From: Haloimpatiens lingqiaonensis
GTDB taxonomy: Bacteria; Bacillota; Clostridia; Clostridiales; Clostridiaceae
Length of the DNA: 64,000 bases
Assembly: GCF_044502415.1 (NCBI RefSeq)
Contig: NZ_CP172402.1
Strand: one strand, 5' to 3'
In this document: positions 1-9,776 of the stretch, piece after piece
Layout: every line of letters begins with the position of its first letter
How positions within the stretch are numbered: position 1 is the stretch's first letter
Position numbers and translations under genes: made by a program
The notes under the pieces: generated by a model
Told to the model about the DNA's origin: nothing
The model's input: the letters and a program-made list of their open reading frames with translations, nothing else
Database searches by the model: none

Positions 1-582
1 TACAACCACTGAATCAGTGCCTGTACCCGTAGCTATTTTATCACTTACAGGACTTATTACACTTAAATCTTGCATAGCAGCTGCCTTTGCTTCTGTTATC
101 ATCATAATACACTCCACCATGGCTTCCTTTGTTAAATTTGCATTGGTTCCAAATATTATATTTATAGTTCCCGGCTTTAGCACAGTTTCATCAAAGTATG
201 GCCAATCAGCCTTATCTCCAGCTCTTCTAGCATTAGAAAGTCCTAAAGTTACAAAACATTGAATCTGAACATCATCTTTTTCTATAAAATATTCCGCAAA
301 GGATTCCATTTTAGCCGCAGTCATCATACCTACATGCTCACCATTCCAATTATGCTCTTGTATGTATTTTTCTATAGTTACTTCTGGTGGTAAAAACTCT
401 CCCCCCTCATCACTTTCATTTTTAGGTACCCTTAAATTAAGTATTCCCTCAGCATAAGTATGTCCACCATTTAAAACTGCTGAACTTAAAATCTCTACTG
501 ATGATGGAAATTTTATATGTACATAATCATCTGTTACTTCTAAAGTTAGATTTCCCATGCGTTTGTTTACATTACTACCCAT
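1..582 (-). CDS. cbiZ: Adenosylcobinamide amidohydrolase, CbiZ family (3' end outside window)
   Basis: Reading the minus strand from an ATG at 582 gives 194 codons running off the left edge. CbiZ enzymes hydrolyse adenosylcobinamide to adenosylcobyric acid so that scavenged corrinoids can re-enter B12 synthesis. The visible protein has the family pattern GTINIIFGTNANLTKEAMVE followed by TEAKAAAMQDL and, at the edge, KIATGTGTDSVVV, the glycine/threonine-rich signature of the family. An AGGGGGAT ribosome site lies just upstream. Only the C-terminus is missing because of the window edge. Corrinoid salvage fits the cobalamin riboswitch at 52.5 kb, but the two loci are far apart. The family call is from remembered motifs. 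Confidence 0.8.
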   Translation of the reverse strand, partial: MGSNVNKRMGNLTLEVTDDYVHIKFPSSVEILSSAVLNGGHTYAEGILNLRVPKNESDEGGEFLPPEVTIEKYIQEHNWNGEHVGMMTAAKMESFAEYFIEKDDVQIQCFVTLGLSNARRAGDKADWPYFDETVLKPGTINIIFGTNANLTKEAMVECIMMITEAKAAAMQDLSVISPVSDKIATGTGTDSVVV

Positions 583-881
583 CTTTATCCCCCTATATAT
601 GTAAAATTTATTATTAACTTATATGAATCTCTAATTTAGATACTGTATTAACCCTATATAATTATTAACTGGTATTACCAAAGTGTATTTATACAGTTAA
701 TATTATAACCTCCTATTAATATAGTGGTAAAGTTTATACGTTAAACATATTCAGATATCCACAAATTCCAATTTAAAGTCCAGTTATATAAATAACCTCG
801 TTTACAAATATAACTATATAGGTATTATTATTCACATCTGATATAATGTATCTATATATTTAGGAAAAAGGAGAGATTTTT
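583..881. promoter_or_regulatory. Divergent intergenic region between cbiZ and the DMT transporter
   Basis: This gap separates two divergent genes and must hold both promoters. A TATAAT at 842-847 is a plausible -10 for the rightward gene, but no good -35 sits 17 bases upstream. I see no B12 box or other riboswitch signature here. Confidence 0.3.
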
Positions 882-1799
882 TTGAGAAAAACAAAAGATA
901 ATTTACTAACCAATACATTTGTAGTAATGGGGCTTGCTTTAATAGCTTGCTTCTTATGGGGAAGTGCATTTCCTTCCATAAAAATAGGCTATAAACTTTT
1001 TCACATAGCTAAAGATGACACCTATGGTAAACTTCTATTTGCAGGATATAGATTTTTCATAGCATCACTTATGATTTTTTTATTTTGCTTTGTGTCTAAA
1101 TACTCTATAAAAGTCAACAAGAAAAACTTTTACAGACTATTGCTTCTAGGTATAATTCAAACCTTTATTCAGTATATTTTCTTTTATCTAGGACTTTCTA
1201 ACACTACTGGAGTAAAAGGTTCCATAATATCTTCTTCAAATACGTTTTTTAGCGTAATTATTGCACACTTTTTCTATACAGAAGATAAAATGACTTGGAA
1301 GAAAATACTTGGTGTAATTTTAGGCTTCTTAGGAGTAATTATTGTAAATTTCCAAAGCGGTGCTTTTTCTGGTGGATTTAAATTTTCTGGTGAGGGCTTT
1401 GTTTTAATCTCTAGTTTATTTGGAGCCTTTGCGGGAATTTACACAAAAAAATTAGCAAAGGATATACCACCTTTTGCTGTTTCTGGATATCAGTTATTTA
1501 CAGGCTCTATTGTCCTTATTTTAGTGGGACTTTCAGGTGGAACACATAACGTAACCTTCACTCCCGTTGGAAGTGTTCTGCTTTTATACATGGCATTTAT
1601 ATCTGCCGCAGCCTTTTCCATTTGGTCCTTATTGTTAAAATATAATGGAGTAGGAAAAGTTTCTGTTTATAAATTTTCAATCCCACTATTTGGAGTATTT
1701 TTATCCTACTTCTTACTTAAAGAAAGTTTCTCCGGCTCAAATGTGCTTTTAGCTGTTGTATTGGTTTCTTTAGGAATATATTTAATCAATAAAAAGTAA
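882..1799 (+). CDS. EamA/DMT-superfamily transporter
   Basis: A 305-residue integral membrane protein with about ten hydrophobic segments in two EamA-like repeats, the usual size for drug/metabolite transporters. The first repeat opens with an ACFLWGSAFPSIKIGY segment, the typical DMT first helix; later segments include GVILGFLGVIIVNFQSG and a C-terminal LAVVLVSLGIYLINKK. The start is a TTG at 882 placed by the strong AAAAAGGAGAG ribosome site at 866-875. The substrate cannot be told from sequence. The gene stands alone; the MITE-like element at 1893 follows it. Confidence 0.8.
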   Translation: MRKTKDNLLTNTFVVMGLALIACFLWGSAFPSIKIGYKLFHIAKDDTYGKLLFAGYRFFIASLMIFLFCFVSKYSIKVNKKNFYRLLLLGIIQTFIQYIFFYLGLSNTTGVKGSIISSSNTFFSVIIAHFFYTEDKMTWKKILGVILGFLGVIIVNFQSGAFSGGFKFSGEGFVLISSLFGAFAGIYTKKLAKDIPPFAVSGYQLFTGSIVLILVGLSGGTHNVTFTPVGSVLLLYMAFISAAAFSIWSLLLKYNGVGKVSVYKFSIPLFGVFLSYFLLKESFSGSNVLLAVVLVSLGIYLINKK

Positions 1800-1892
1800 T
1801 GAACATTCAAAAGAAATATTCTATACTACAGAGATAAACAACAAAAGTTTATGTACTTTATACATTATTTACAATTAAAATCTAGTACTCAT

Positions 1893-2058
1893 GATTATCC
1901 CACAAAAAGTATAATATTACTTGAATTATGAAATTTCTCTGGAATGACTTGCATAAGAAGCGAAGGAACTATTTAAATTTATTGTTCCGAGCTCTCATGG
2001 AAGTCATGGAGGAGAATTTTCATAATTCCACCACATTGTACCCTTTTATGGTTTAATC
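1893..2058. mobile_element. MITE-like palindromic element, copy 1
   Basis: About 166 bp that folds almost end to end into one imperfect hairpin with no reading frame. The ends are related inverted repeats (GATTATCCCACAAAAAG on the left; the complement of the right end reads GATTAAACCATAAAAGG). Both sides carry the 7-base sequence TACTCAT (1886-1892 and 2060-2066), a likely target duplication. A second copy lies at 57833-58003, and 39 bases of the left arm (1922-1960) are identical in the two. Size, terminal repeats and flanking repeats fit a miniature inverted-repeat transposable element. Confidence 0.65.
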
Positions 2059-2103
2059 ATACTCATGATATATCATCTACAATTAAATTTGACATTATAT
2101 CCT

Positions 2104-2859
2104 TTATAGTAAACTATCTTCTGTCTCGATTATATATTTCCAGTACCTTTTAGGCATACTTCTCTTTTGAAGTCTTAGGTTTCTTCTATTTTCAATATTG
2201 GTACTTTTAAAGTATTCCTTCCAAAGATTTTCGTAAACACTATCACCTGTACACTTTAATATGTTCTCTCCCTGCTCTATAGTCAAAGGAGTTATTACCC
2301 ATTTTTCATTTTTATATAAGGAAACTATCTCTCTTTTTCTATCCTGTATCATAAATTGTTCACCTGAAAGTCTTTTGGCAAAATGAGGAGTTATAAGTTG
2401 AAGTATATTGTGATCAGGTTCCATAGCCCCATAATATACACCATTTCCAAGCTGCCTAAATCTTAAAAACCCCAGCATTCTATGTTTCTCATCCATAACC
2501 TTTTTACAAATTCTATGCATGCTTATTACCACTTCATTATGCAAATGTAAATCCACATCTTTTCCTATTTTAAAACCCATTTTTATATATCTATAAATTA
2601 ATGTAGATGTGCCTTCTATCTCTGATAAAAAAACATAATACATAATGCGTAGGGCATCTTTAGATATCTTTTTTTCTATGGCATTATAAACCTTTAAATA
2701 TTTTTCCTCTTCACTATCTATATACCTGGGCTCATATAAAAAACTAGGCGCAAATTCATCCTCAGCAAATATTTCTTCCGGTCTTTCTTTTCTATAATAA
2801 GCCTCGTATATTGCCGTAAGTAGCCCTATAAAACTTCCGTCATATACATAACAAACCAT
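2104..2859 (-). CDS. TIGR03915-type DNA metabolism protein paired with a radical SAM enzyme
   Basis: A 251-residue soluble protein starting MVCYVYDGSFIGLLTAIYEA, the N-terminal signature of a family of probable DNA metabolism proteins. In other bacteria these sit next to a radical SAM protein of the DNA modification/repair type, sometimes fused to a uracil-DNA glycosylase-like domain. Here the partner is the adjacent upstream gene on the same strand, with a short gap, so the two are probably one operon. AGGAGG precedes the ATG. The biochemical role is not established as far as I know. The family call rests on the N-terminal motif and the neighbour. Confidence 0.7.
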   Translation of the reverse strand: MVCYVYDGSFIGLLTAIYEAYYRKERPEEIFAEDEFAPSFLYEPRYIDSEEEKYLKVYNAIEKKISKDALRIMYYVFLSEIEGTSTLIYRYIKMGFKIGKDVDLHLHNEVVISMHRICKKVMDEKHRMLGFLRFRQLGNGVYYGAMEPDHNILQLITPHFAKRLSGEQFMIQDRKREIVSLYKNEKWVITPLTIEQGENILKCTGDSVYENLWKEYFKSTNIENRRNLRLQKRSMPKRYWKYIIETEDSLL

Positions 2860-2921
2860 AAAATACCTCCTATAGCCTTTTTAAAAGTAAGTGGTAAACA
2901 TTTTCCCCTATAGCTTCCAAT

Positions 2922-4226
2922 CTATAGCTGACCAGTTATTTTACTATAGTCATTTATCACACTATTATCCTGTAATAATCTATCAAAAAATGAAAGTTGG
3001 TAATAATTCCCGTCATTCACATTTTTCTTAGGAATAATTATGTTTTGCCTTATACTCTCCTCTTTAAAACTACAGCTTCCACAATATTTTCCTTCACAAG
3101 TTATGAAATATTTTGCCCTTTTTAAAACCACACCTATTTTCTTTAAATCCTCAACTTTTATAGAATGAACCCGCCTTATGGACAATATTCTATTTACAGA
3201 CCTAACTCCAATACCTGGAATCCTCAAGAGCATTTCCCTTGGTGCTTTATTAATTTCTATTGGAAATAACTCTAGATGTCTTAACGCCCAATCTGTTTTA
3301 GGATCTAATTGTAAATCAAAGTTTGGTTTTTTATCATCTAAAAGTTCTTTTGCAGAAAATCCATAAAATCTTAAAAGCCAATCTGCTTGATATAACCTAT
3401 GCTCCCTTAAAGTTGGGGGAGTGTCTACCTTAGTTATTTTCTTACCATTTCCCACAGGTATATATGCAGAATAGTACACTCTTTTCAAATCAAAATTTTT
3501 ATATAATCCCTCTGACAACTTCATTATTTGAAAATCACTTTCTGGCGTGGCTCCAATTATAAGCTGACTACTTTGACCTGCTGGAACAAAATTAGGCGTT
3601 CTTTTGTAAATTTTTTTCTCATGTTTAATAATTGCAATATTACTTTTTATAAGACTCATAGGCTTTAAAATTTTCTCTTTATTTTTCTGTGGCGCCAAAA
3701 GTTTTAAACTTTCACTGGAGGGCAGCTCAATATTTACACTCATTCTATCTGCAAAGGTACCTGCCCTTTTTATCAAAGCCTCATCTGCTCCAGGTATAGC
3801 CTTTAAGTGAATATATCCATTAAAATTATGAACATTTCTAAGAGACTCTACTACCTTTATTAAAAGCTCCATAGTGTAGTTGGCATTCTTATATACTGCA
3901 GAACTTAAAAATAGCCCTTCTATATAATTTCTTTTATAAAAATTAATTGTTAAGTCTACTACCTCCTCTGGAGTAAAAGCTGCCCTTGGCACATCGTTTG
4001 ACGCTCTATTTATACAATATGCACAGTCGTATGAACAATAATTTGTAAGAAGTATTTTTAAAAGAGAAATACATCTGCCGTCTGGCGTAAAACTATGACA
4101 TATGCCACTGTAACTGGCATTTCCAATGCCACCTTTTTTATTCCTTCTATTGCTGCCACTGGAAGAGCAAGATACATCATATTTGGCCGCAGCAGATAAT
4201 ATACTGAGCTTTTCAAACACATCCAT
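2922..4226 (-). CDS. Putative DNA modification/repair radical SAM protein
   Basis: A 434-residue radical SAM enzyme. The cluster-binding motif is CSYDCAYC (C-x3-C-x2-C) at about residue 75. A helix-hairpin-helix DNA-binding motif (LRIPGIGVRSVNRILSIR) lies near residue 340, and a further Cys group (CEGKYCGSC) follows. This combination defines the radical SAM family that partners the TIGR03915 protein encoded just downstream. The start is the ATG at 4226, six bases after a GTGGGGTG ribosome site; a longer frame to 4244 has no such site. Helix-hairpin-helix plus radical SAM suggests chemistry on DNA, but the substrate is unknown. Confidence 0.8.
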   Translation of the reverse strand: MDVFEKLSILSAAAKYDVSCSSSGSNRRNKKGGIGNASYSGICHSFTPDGRCISLLKILLTNYCSYDCAYCINRASNDVPRAAFTPEEVVDLTINFYKRNYIEGLFLSSAVYKNANYTMELLIKVVESLRNVHNFNGYIHLKAIPGADEALIKRAGTFADRMSVNIELPSSESLKLLAPQKNKEKILKPMSLIKSNIAIIKHEKKIYKRTPNFVPAGQSSQLIIGATPESDFQIMKLSEGLYKNFDLKRVYYSAYIPVGNGKKITKVDTPPTLREHRLYQADWLLRFYGFSAKELLDDKKPNFDLQLDPKTDWALRHLELFPIEINKAPREMLLRIPGIGVRSVNRILSIRRVHSIKVEDLKKIGVVLKRAKYFITCEGKYCGSCSFKEESIRQNIIIPKKNVNDGNYYQLSFFDRLLQDNSVINDYSKITGQL

Positions 4227-4336
4227 ATAAAACACCCCACACAATTAATACTGTATATTTTGTTAAAATTTCACATTTAACTTATAAGTATATGATATCA
4301 AACATAAGTTCTTATGTAAATAGGTAAAATAAAAAA

Positions 4337-4365
4337 AATCTCCATTTTTAAAAGTGGAGATTTCA
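4337..4365 (-). terminator. Rho-independent terminator downstream of the nitroreductase
   Basis: Read on the minus strand, AATCTCCACTTTTAAAAATG... forms an 8-10 bp stem followed by a run of T. It ends the leftward nitroreductase transcript. Confidence 0.7.
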
Positions 4366-4444
4366 TTTCATATATTTAACACATTTCCTCAATTCGTAAT
4401 ATTATCTCATGTGTGATTTTTTTACAAATTAAGTTTTTTGTCAA

Positions 4445-5230
4445 CTAATTTTCTATTTTATGCGTATCCCAAAATTTCAATGCAGCTTCAACAGATCTGT
4501 TCATCTCTTTCATAAAATTTGACCCAGATTTCCTTCCATAAATTAGCTGTCCAAAATTATCAGCATTAAATTTATTTCCCTTAACCACAAACTTTTCATT
4601 TTCTCTATACATTTCTTTAAATTCTTCTCTGTTTAATCTTTTATATTCCTCATCAAATACAATGTACTTTTTATCAAATCTTGGCTTTATTATTTTTTTA
4701 GCATCTTCTTCATAATAGCCTAATGCAAGCATGCATATAGGGAAAGTATAGTCTGGAAGATTTAATATCTCTCTATGCTTTTCATAGTTCTCCATAACAT
4801 CTCCTATGTAGCAAGACCCTATACTCAAAGCTTCTGCAGTTATTACTGCATTCTGTGCTGCTATTAATGCATCAGAACAGCCTAGTAAAAAGTCTCCCTT
4901 TCCTGGCGCTGTATAGTCCATATTATTCTTACGACAATATTCCTCTACTCCGCTGGCCTCATAATAATCATACTGTCTTTGCAAATCTGCAAGAAATATA
5001 AGTACTACTGGTGCTGAAGCTATAAATGGCTGATTGTCACAAGTTTTGCTTAAAATCTCCTTTTTATCTTTATCCTTAATTACAAGTATAGAATAAAACA
5101 TCATGTTTCCAGCAGTTGGAGCTCTCATGGCACTCTCTAATACTTCATTTAAATGTTCTTCCCTTATTTCTTTTTTGTCATATTTTCTAAGAGATGTCCT
5201 GTTTTTTATTACACTTAAAACTTCGTTCAT
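4445..5230 (-). CDS. Nitroreductase-family FMN oxidoreductase
   Basis: A 261-residue protein of the nitroreductase fold, which uses FMN to reduce nitro groups, quinones or similar acceptors. The N-terminus has the FMN phosphate-binding signature NRTSLRKYDKKEI, followed by AMRAPTAGNMMFYS, both typical. The C-terminal third, with KPRFDKKYIVFDEEYKRLNR, resembles the NfsA-like branch. The start is set at 5230 by GGGGGTG seven bases upstream; the open frame continues 30 codons further without a ribosome site. The gene is monocistronic. The physiological substrate cannot be inferred. Confidence 0.8.
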   Translation of the reverse strand: MNEVLSVIKNRTSLRKYDKKEIREEHLNEVLESAMRAPTAGNMMFYSILVIKDKDKKEILSKTCDNQPFIASAPVVLIFLADLQRQYDYYEASGVEEYCRKNNMDYTAPGKGDFLLGCSDALIAAQNAVITAEALSIGSCYIGDVMENYEKHREILNLPDYTFPICMLALGYYEEDAKKIIKPRFDKKYIVFDEEYKRLNREEFKEMYRENEKFVVKGNKFNADNFGQLIYGRKSGSNFMKEMNRSVEAALKFWDTHKIEN

Positions 5231-5676
5231 AAATACACCCCCAAATTTATTTTTTAAAATAAAAAAAGGCTCTAAAAAATCAATAAACTTTTCAGAAACC
5301 TCATTCATATACATAATCATTTACTCTACGTACCTTTATCAAATTCTCTATTGAATTTCATTCTATAAGTGGTACTTTAAACCATATTATATAGTACATC
5401 TTCTAAATTATTTTAGGGTATTTATGCCCTATGCTATATTATTTCACTTAAAATTTATATATATACTATATAAAAAAACCGTAAGATTGTCAAGGAAATT
5501 TTAGAAATTTCTCAAAATAATGAGTTTTTTCATTTATATATCTTTTGTCACTATACTATGTGTTCTTATTTATTTCCCTTTTAATCTATATTCTAATATA
5601 ATAGAATATGCCTTGTTAATACCCAACACTAAAATTCTCAGTTCCAAAAAATTTTAGTAAATTGGAGGATACTATT
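5231..5676. other. Divergent intergenic region, nitroreductase/helD
   Basis: An AT-rich gap between divergent genes, with no frame or strong hairpin. A TATAAT near 5595 may belong to a helD promoter, but no matching -35 is convincing. I see nothing else. Confidence 0.3.
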
Positions 5677-7959
5677 ATGCCTGCTTTTGAACATCCAGAT
5701 TATAAAAATGAGTGTAAAAGACTAGATACAACTCTTAATTACTTAAAAAACTTTGATGAGATTATAAATACACAAAAGGAAAGAATTGATGAAGCTGTTG
5801 AATACAGTAAAAGCCATTATAACTCAGACAATGCCGAGCAGTTCAATGAGCTTGTTATAAATGAAGCTCTTCAAGTTAGCATGAAATCTAGACTTAAAAA
5901 TATAAGTAGAAGTCTTTCTAAGCCTTATTTTGCTAGAGTAGATTTCACTGAAGAAGGTCTAGACAAAATGGGTAATTACTATATAGGTAAGATGTCTCTT
6001 TTAGATGAAAAAACCGGAGAATTTTTAATTGTGGATTGGCGTTCACCTGTGGCTAATCTTTACTATGAAGGCAGACTGGGAGAAGCCAGCTATATTTGTC
6101 CCGATGGTGACATACATGGAGATATATCTCTAAAAAGACAATACACCATAGAAAATGCTTGTCTTAAAGAAATTTTTGATATAGACATAACAACCAATGA
6201 CGACTTTCTTCAAGCTGCTCTTGGCTCTAATAAAGACAATAGACTAAAGGATATTGTATCCACAATCCAATCAGAACAAAATCAGGTTATTAGAGCAGAT
6301 ATGTGGAAACCGCTTATAGTACAAGGGGCCGCTGGTGGTGGAAAAACTACTATAGCTCTACATAGGATTGCCTATCTTATGTATAACTATGAAAAAACAT
6401 TAAAACCAGAAAACTTTATGATAATAGCTCCAAATAGATTTTTTCTAAGTTATATATCAGAAGTTTTGCCAGAGCTTGGAGTAGAGAATGTAACACAAAC
6501 CACCTTTGAAGACTTTGCCTTTAACGTGATAGGGAAAAATATAGGTAAAAAACCTAAATTAAATTCACCTCATGAAAAACTGTCCACCATAATAGAAAAT
6601 TACTCAGATAAAAAATCTAAAGAAAATAATAACATTATTGAAGCTTCATGTTTTAAATCTTCATTAGAATTTAAAGAGCTTCTAAATAAATATTTAAAAT
6701 ATATAGAATACCACTATATCCCTAAAGAAGATTTCAAAGTGCATGACTTTGTACTTTTCTCCTACAAAGAAATTCAAAAACTCTTTCTAAGAGATTATAG
6801 TTATCTTCCTTTTTCCAAAAGAATTGATGAAATAAAAAAGAGCATGATAAATAAAGTAAAATATCAAAGGGATAAAATATTAGATCGTGTGGATAGGGAG
6901 TATGAATGTAAACTAGACAAAGTACGAGCTTCCATGGGTGATTGCCCAGAGAGAAGAGCACAAATAATTGACATTATAGATGAGCGAGATAATCTTCTTT
7001 TAAACATCAAAAAAGGACTTAAGACTGTAATAAAAGATTATACTTCAAAAATTCCTAAAAGATCTGTATGGCAATACTATGAAAATTTCTTAATAAATTT
7101 ATCTAAATTAAATACCGATGAATCTAAGTGCAAACTTATAGATTACATAAAAGATTACTCCCTTGAAAACTTAAAGAATAAGAATATAGAAGTGGAAGAC
7201 TTATCACCGCTAATGTACATCTCCATATCGGTATATGGTCTCAGTGAAAAAATAAATTTAAGGCACATTGTAATTGATGAAGCACAAGACTTTAGTTTAT
7301 TTCAACTTTATGTACTTAAGAAAATAGTAAATAGCAGCTCCTTTACAATACTTGGGGACCTATGCCAAGGTATATATAGCTACAGGGGAATCCATGATTG
7401 GAACGATGTAGCAAAGTATATATTTACGGATGAAAATTCAAGCCATCTTTGCCTAGAGCAAAGTTACAGAACCACCATTGAAATAATGAATGCTGCCAGT
7501 GAAGTTATTGGAGGACTAAATGATCCTCGCCTTCCGAAGGCCAAGCCTGTAATACGTCATGGTGATGAGGTTAAGGTTTTTGAAAAAGACTCTCTTTCAG
7601 ATATCGCCAAGGATATTGATAATAAAATAATTAAAATGCTCCAAAGTGAATATAAATCCATGGCTATAATATGCAAAACATTAGATGAATGTATGAAACT
7701 AAAATCCCTATTAAAAGAAAAGAAAAATGTTTCTGTAATAACCGGCAAAGAAAAGGATTATCCCGGCGGAGTAGTATTAATTCCTTGCTATCTTGCAAAA
7801 GGCTTGGAATTTGATGTGGTGGTAATTGCTAATGCATCAAAGGATATGTACACAGAAAGTGAATTAGATGTAAAACTTCTTTACGTGGCCATGACCAGAC
7901 CCCTACACGAACTTTACATTTATTCTCTTGGGGAAAAGACTAAAATACTGCCAATTTAA
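5677..7959 (+). CDS. helD: RNA polymerase recycling ATPase HelD
   Basis: A 760-residue UvrD/Rep-like superfamily 1 ATPase. HelD-type proteins bind RNA polymerase and release it from stalled or post-termination complexes using ATP. Visible motifs are Walker A GAAGGGKTTIALHR near residue 225, Walker B IVIDEAQDFS, motif IV LCLEQSYRTT and motif VI VAMTRPLHELYIYS. The N-terminal 200 residues include a coiled-coil-like arm and a VDWRSPVANLYYEG segment conserved in HelD. The open frame begins at a TTG at 5662, but that TTG is part of the ribosome site TTGGAGG; the true ATG is at 5677. Length is typical for the family. Confidence 0.9.
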   Translation: MPAFEHPDYKNECKRLDTTLNYLKNFDEIINTQKERIDEAVEYSKSHYNSDNAEQFNELVINEALQVSMKSRLKNISRSLSKPYFARVDFTEEGLDKMGNYYIGKMSLLDEKTGEFLIVDWRSPVANLYYEGRLGEASYICPDGDIHGDISLKRQYTIENACLKEIFDIDITTNDDFLQAALGSNKDNRLKDIVSTIQSEQNQVIRADMWKPLIVQGAAGGGKTTIALHRIAYLMYNYEKTLKPENFMIIAPNRFFLSYISEVLPELGVENVTQTTFEDFAFNVIGKNIGKKPKLNSPHEKLSTIIENYSDKKSKENNNIIEASCFKSSLEFKELLNKYLKYIEYHYIPKEDFKVHDFVLFSYKEIQKLFLRDYSYLPFSKRIDEIKKSMINKVKYQRDKILDRVDREYECKLDKVRASMGDCPERRAQIIDIIDERDNLLLNIKKGLKTVIKDYTSKIPKRSVWQYYENFLINLSKLNTDESKCKLIDYIKDYSLENLKNKNIEVEDLSPLMYISISVYGLSEKINLRHIVIDEAQDFSLFQLYVLKKIVNSSSFTILGDLCQGIYSYRGIHDWNDVAKYIFTDENSSHLCLEQSYRTTIEIMNAASEVIGGLNDPRLPKAKPVIRHGDEVKVFEKDSLSDIAKDIDNKIIKMLQSEYKSMAIICKTLDECMKLKSLLKEKKNVSVITGKEKDYPGGVVLIPCYLAKGLEFDVVVIANASKDMYTESELDVKLLYVAMTRPLHELYIYSLGEKTKILPI

Positions 7960-7963
7960 AAAC

Positions 7964-8068
7964 AAAGGCTATTACATTAAGTATCTTACATACAATATGG
8001 TTGTTCCATAAATTAAAGTACCGAACAACCTATTGTAGTATTTACTTTATAATGTACTAGCCTTTTAT
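7964..8068. terminator. Long hairpin between convergent genes
   Basis: About 100 bases fold into one long stem: AAGGCTATTACATTA near 7966 pairs with TAATGTACTAGCCTT near 8065, and the inner TGGTTGTTC pairs with GAACAACC. It lies between the converging helD and AAA genes, so it could stop both transcripts. Its length is well beyond a normal terminator. Confidence 0.7.
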
Positions 8069-8072
8069 TATT

Positions 8073-9776
8073 CTAAATTTCCTCTTCCACATAAACATCC
8101 TTTTTACCAACAACAACTATCAAGAGTTTTTTCATATTATCCAAATTAAAAGTCTTTCTTAATTTATCACTATTTTTATATTTACTAATTTGCTTTAATC
8201 CTTCTGATTTAATTTTATCAAATGCATTTCTATCTTTTTCCTTTATATACTTTAGTTCTATAAGCCATTCATAATTTATACTTTCTGCAAAAGCTTTATT
8301 CTTGGACAATAATATATCAATGAAGCCCTCTTCAACCTCATACTCGCTATTAGCAATATATATATTGTTCATAAAAATAGATAATATCAAAATTTTAATA
8401 TGCTTTTCATCAAATTTAACTAAGTCCCTATTAGAAAGACTTTCTAAACTTTTCTTTAGACATTGTATAAATTTATTGCAATTTCCCTTTACAGCCATTT
8501 CATTTATTGCGGCTTTAATTTTTTTATTATCTACATCTAGTTTATGTGTCTCCGCAAGTTTTAATTTAAAATACTCCCAATATATTTCCTTCATAGCTAT
8601 ATTAGGAATTACTAATGTAACATCCCCCAGAAAAGATTCTTTAATAGTTAACATTCCCATATAAAAAAGTAATGAAACAAAGTTTTCTTTTCTATCATAC
8701 ATATATTCTAAATTAAATCTTTGAACTAAAGTAGTTTCTATTTGACCTTCAGCTAAAATAGTTTCAATAGTTTCTTCGTCTTTAAAATTAAATGCTAATG
8801 TTTCTAATTTCTTATAATCTGTTTTTATATTTAAATCTAACATATTCTTTGGATACTTATTATATCTTACTAGATTATCAAAAAAGTATAGTACCATATT
8901 AGGATTAAAAAGACGTTGTTTACTATCTTCACTAAAAAGATATCCATTATAATATTGTTTCATATCATCAATTAAGATATCCCTGCTGAATATATTAAAC
9001 AAACATAACCTTTCCATTAATGTCTCCAATTCAGGTAGAGTAAACCCCATCATTTCATTGTACATTTTTTCTAATGTAAGATTTTTAGTTATATTAAAAC
9101 CACTAGTTAAATCATCTAATAATATTGGACTAACTCCCGTCATAAATATTCTATCTACAGTAGTTGTAGTTAGTGCCTTCAACGCTTTATAAAAAGTTCT
9201 TATATATCCTTGACTAGAAATTATATCATAATAAAGTTCTTCATTAGTTGTAATCAAATCATTAGCAAAGTTATCATACTCATCTATTAAAACAAATATT
9301 TTCTTACCTACATTAGAAGTCATTGACGCAGCAAAATTTATGGCCCCTATAGAATTGTTAAATTGAAGTTTATCATTTTTACAATCTAATATATTATAAT
9401 ATCTAATGAAAAAATCTTTTACTGATTCTATAACCCGCTCATCAAAACTCTCAATAAGCTCCTCTTTTCCCCCAAAAGTTTTTATGTTTGAAAAATCTAA
9501 TTTTAAAATTAAATAAGAATTTCTTTTTTCTGTAGGATTACTCCCTATATATAAATTTCCAAATAACTCCTCAAACCTATCCTTTTGATTAATATCATAA
9601 TAATTGCGAAGCATTGACAAAAATAAGCTCTTTCCAAATCTTCTAGGTCTAATAAAAAGTTCATATGATGCATCATTCTCTAACAATTCTATATATTTTG
9701 TTTTATCTACATATAAATAGTTTTCCGTTACTACTTTTTCAAAATCTGATTCTCCATATGGGATTTTAACATTCAT
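8073..9776 (-). CDS. AAA-ATPase-like protein with C-terminal PD-(D/E)XK nuclease-like domain
   Basis: A 567-residue protein of a family abundant in clostridia and Bacteroides. The N-terminus, IPYGESDFEKVVTENYLYVD then FIRPRRFGKSLFLSML, is the AAA-ATPase-like domain with a Walker A in the RPRRFGKS form; IFVLIDEYDNFA is the Walker B. The C-terminal ~130 residues carry the pattern EEGFIDILLSKN then WLIELKYIKEKDR, matching the acidic and E-x-K residues of PD-(D/E)XK nucleases. The role is unknown; defence or nucleic acid processing has been suggested for relatives. The gene stands alone and converges on helD. No signal peptide is seen. Confidence 0.8.
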   Translation of the reverse strand: MNVKIPYGESDFEKVVTENYLYVDKTKYIELLENDASYELFIRPRRFGKSLFLSMLRNYYDINQKDRFEELFGNLYIGSNPTEKRNSYLILKLDFSNIKTFGGKEELIESFDERVIESVKDFFIRYYNILDCKNDKLQFNNSIGAINFAASMTSNVGKKIFVLIDEYDNFANDLITTNEELYYDIISSQGYIRTFYKALKALTTTTVDRIFMTGVSPILLDDLTSGFNITKNLTLEKMYNEMMGFTLPELETLMERLCLFNIFSRDILIDDMKQYYNGYLFSEDSKQRLFNPNMVLYFFDNLVRYNKYPKNMLDLNIKTDYKKLETLAFNFKDEETIETILAEGQIETTLVQRFNLEYMYDRKENFVSLLFYMGMLTIKESFLGDVTLVIPNIAMKEIYWEYFKLKLAETHKLDVDNKKIKAAINEMAVKGNCNKFIQCLKKSLESLSNRDLVKFDEKHIKILILSIFMNNIYIANSEYEVEEGFIDILLSKNKAFAESINYEWLIELKYIKEKDRNAFDKIKSEGLKQISKYKNSDKLRKTFNLDNMKKLLIVVVGKKDVYVEEEI

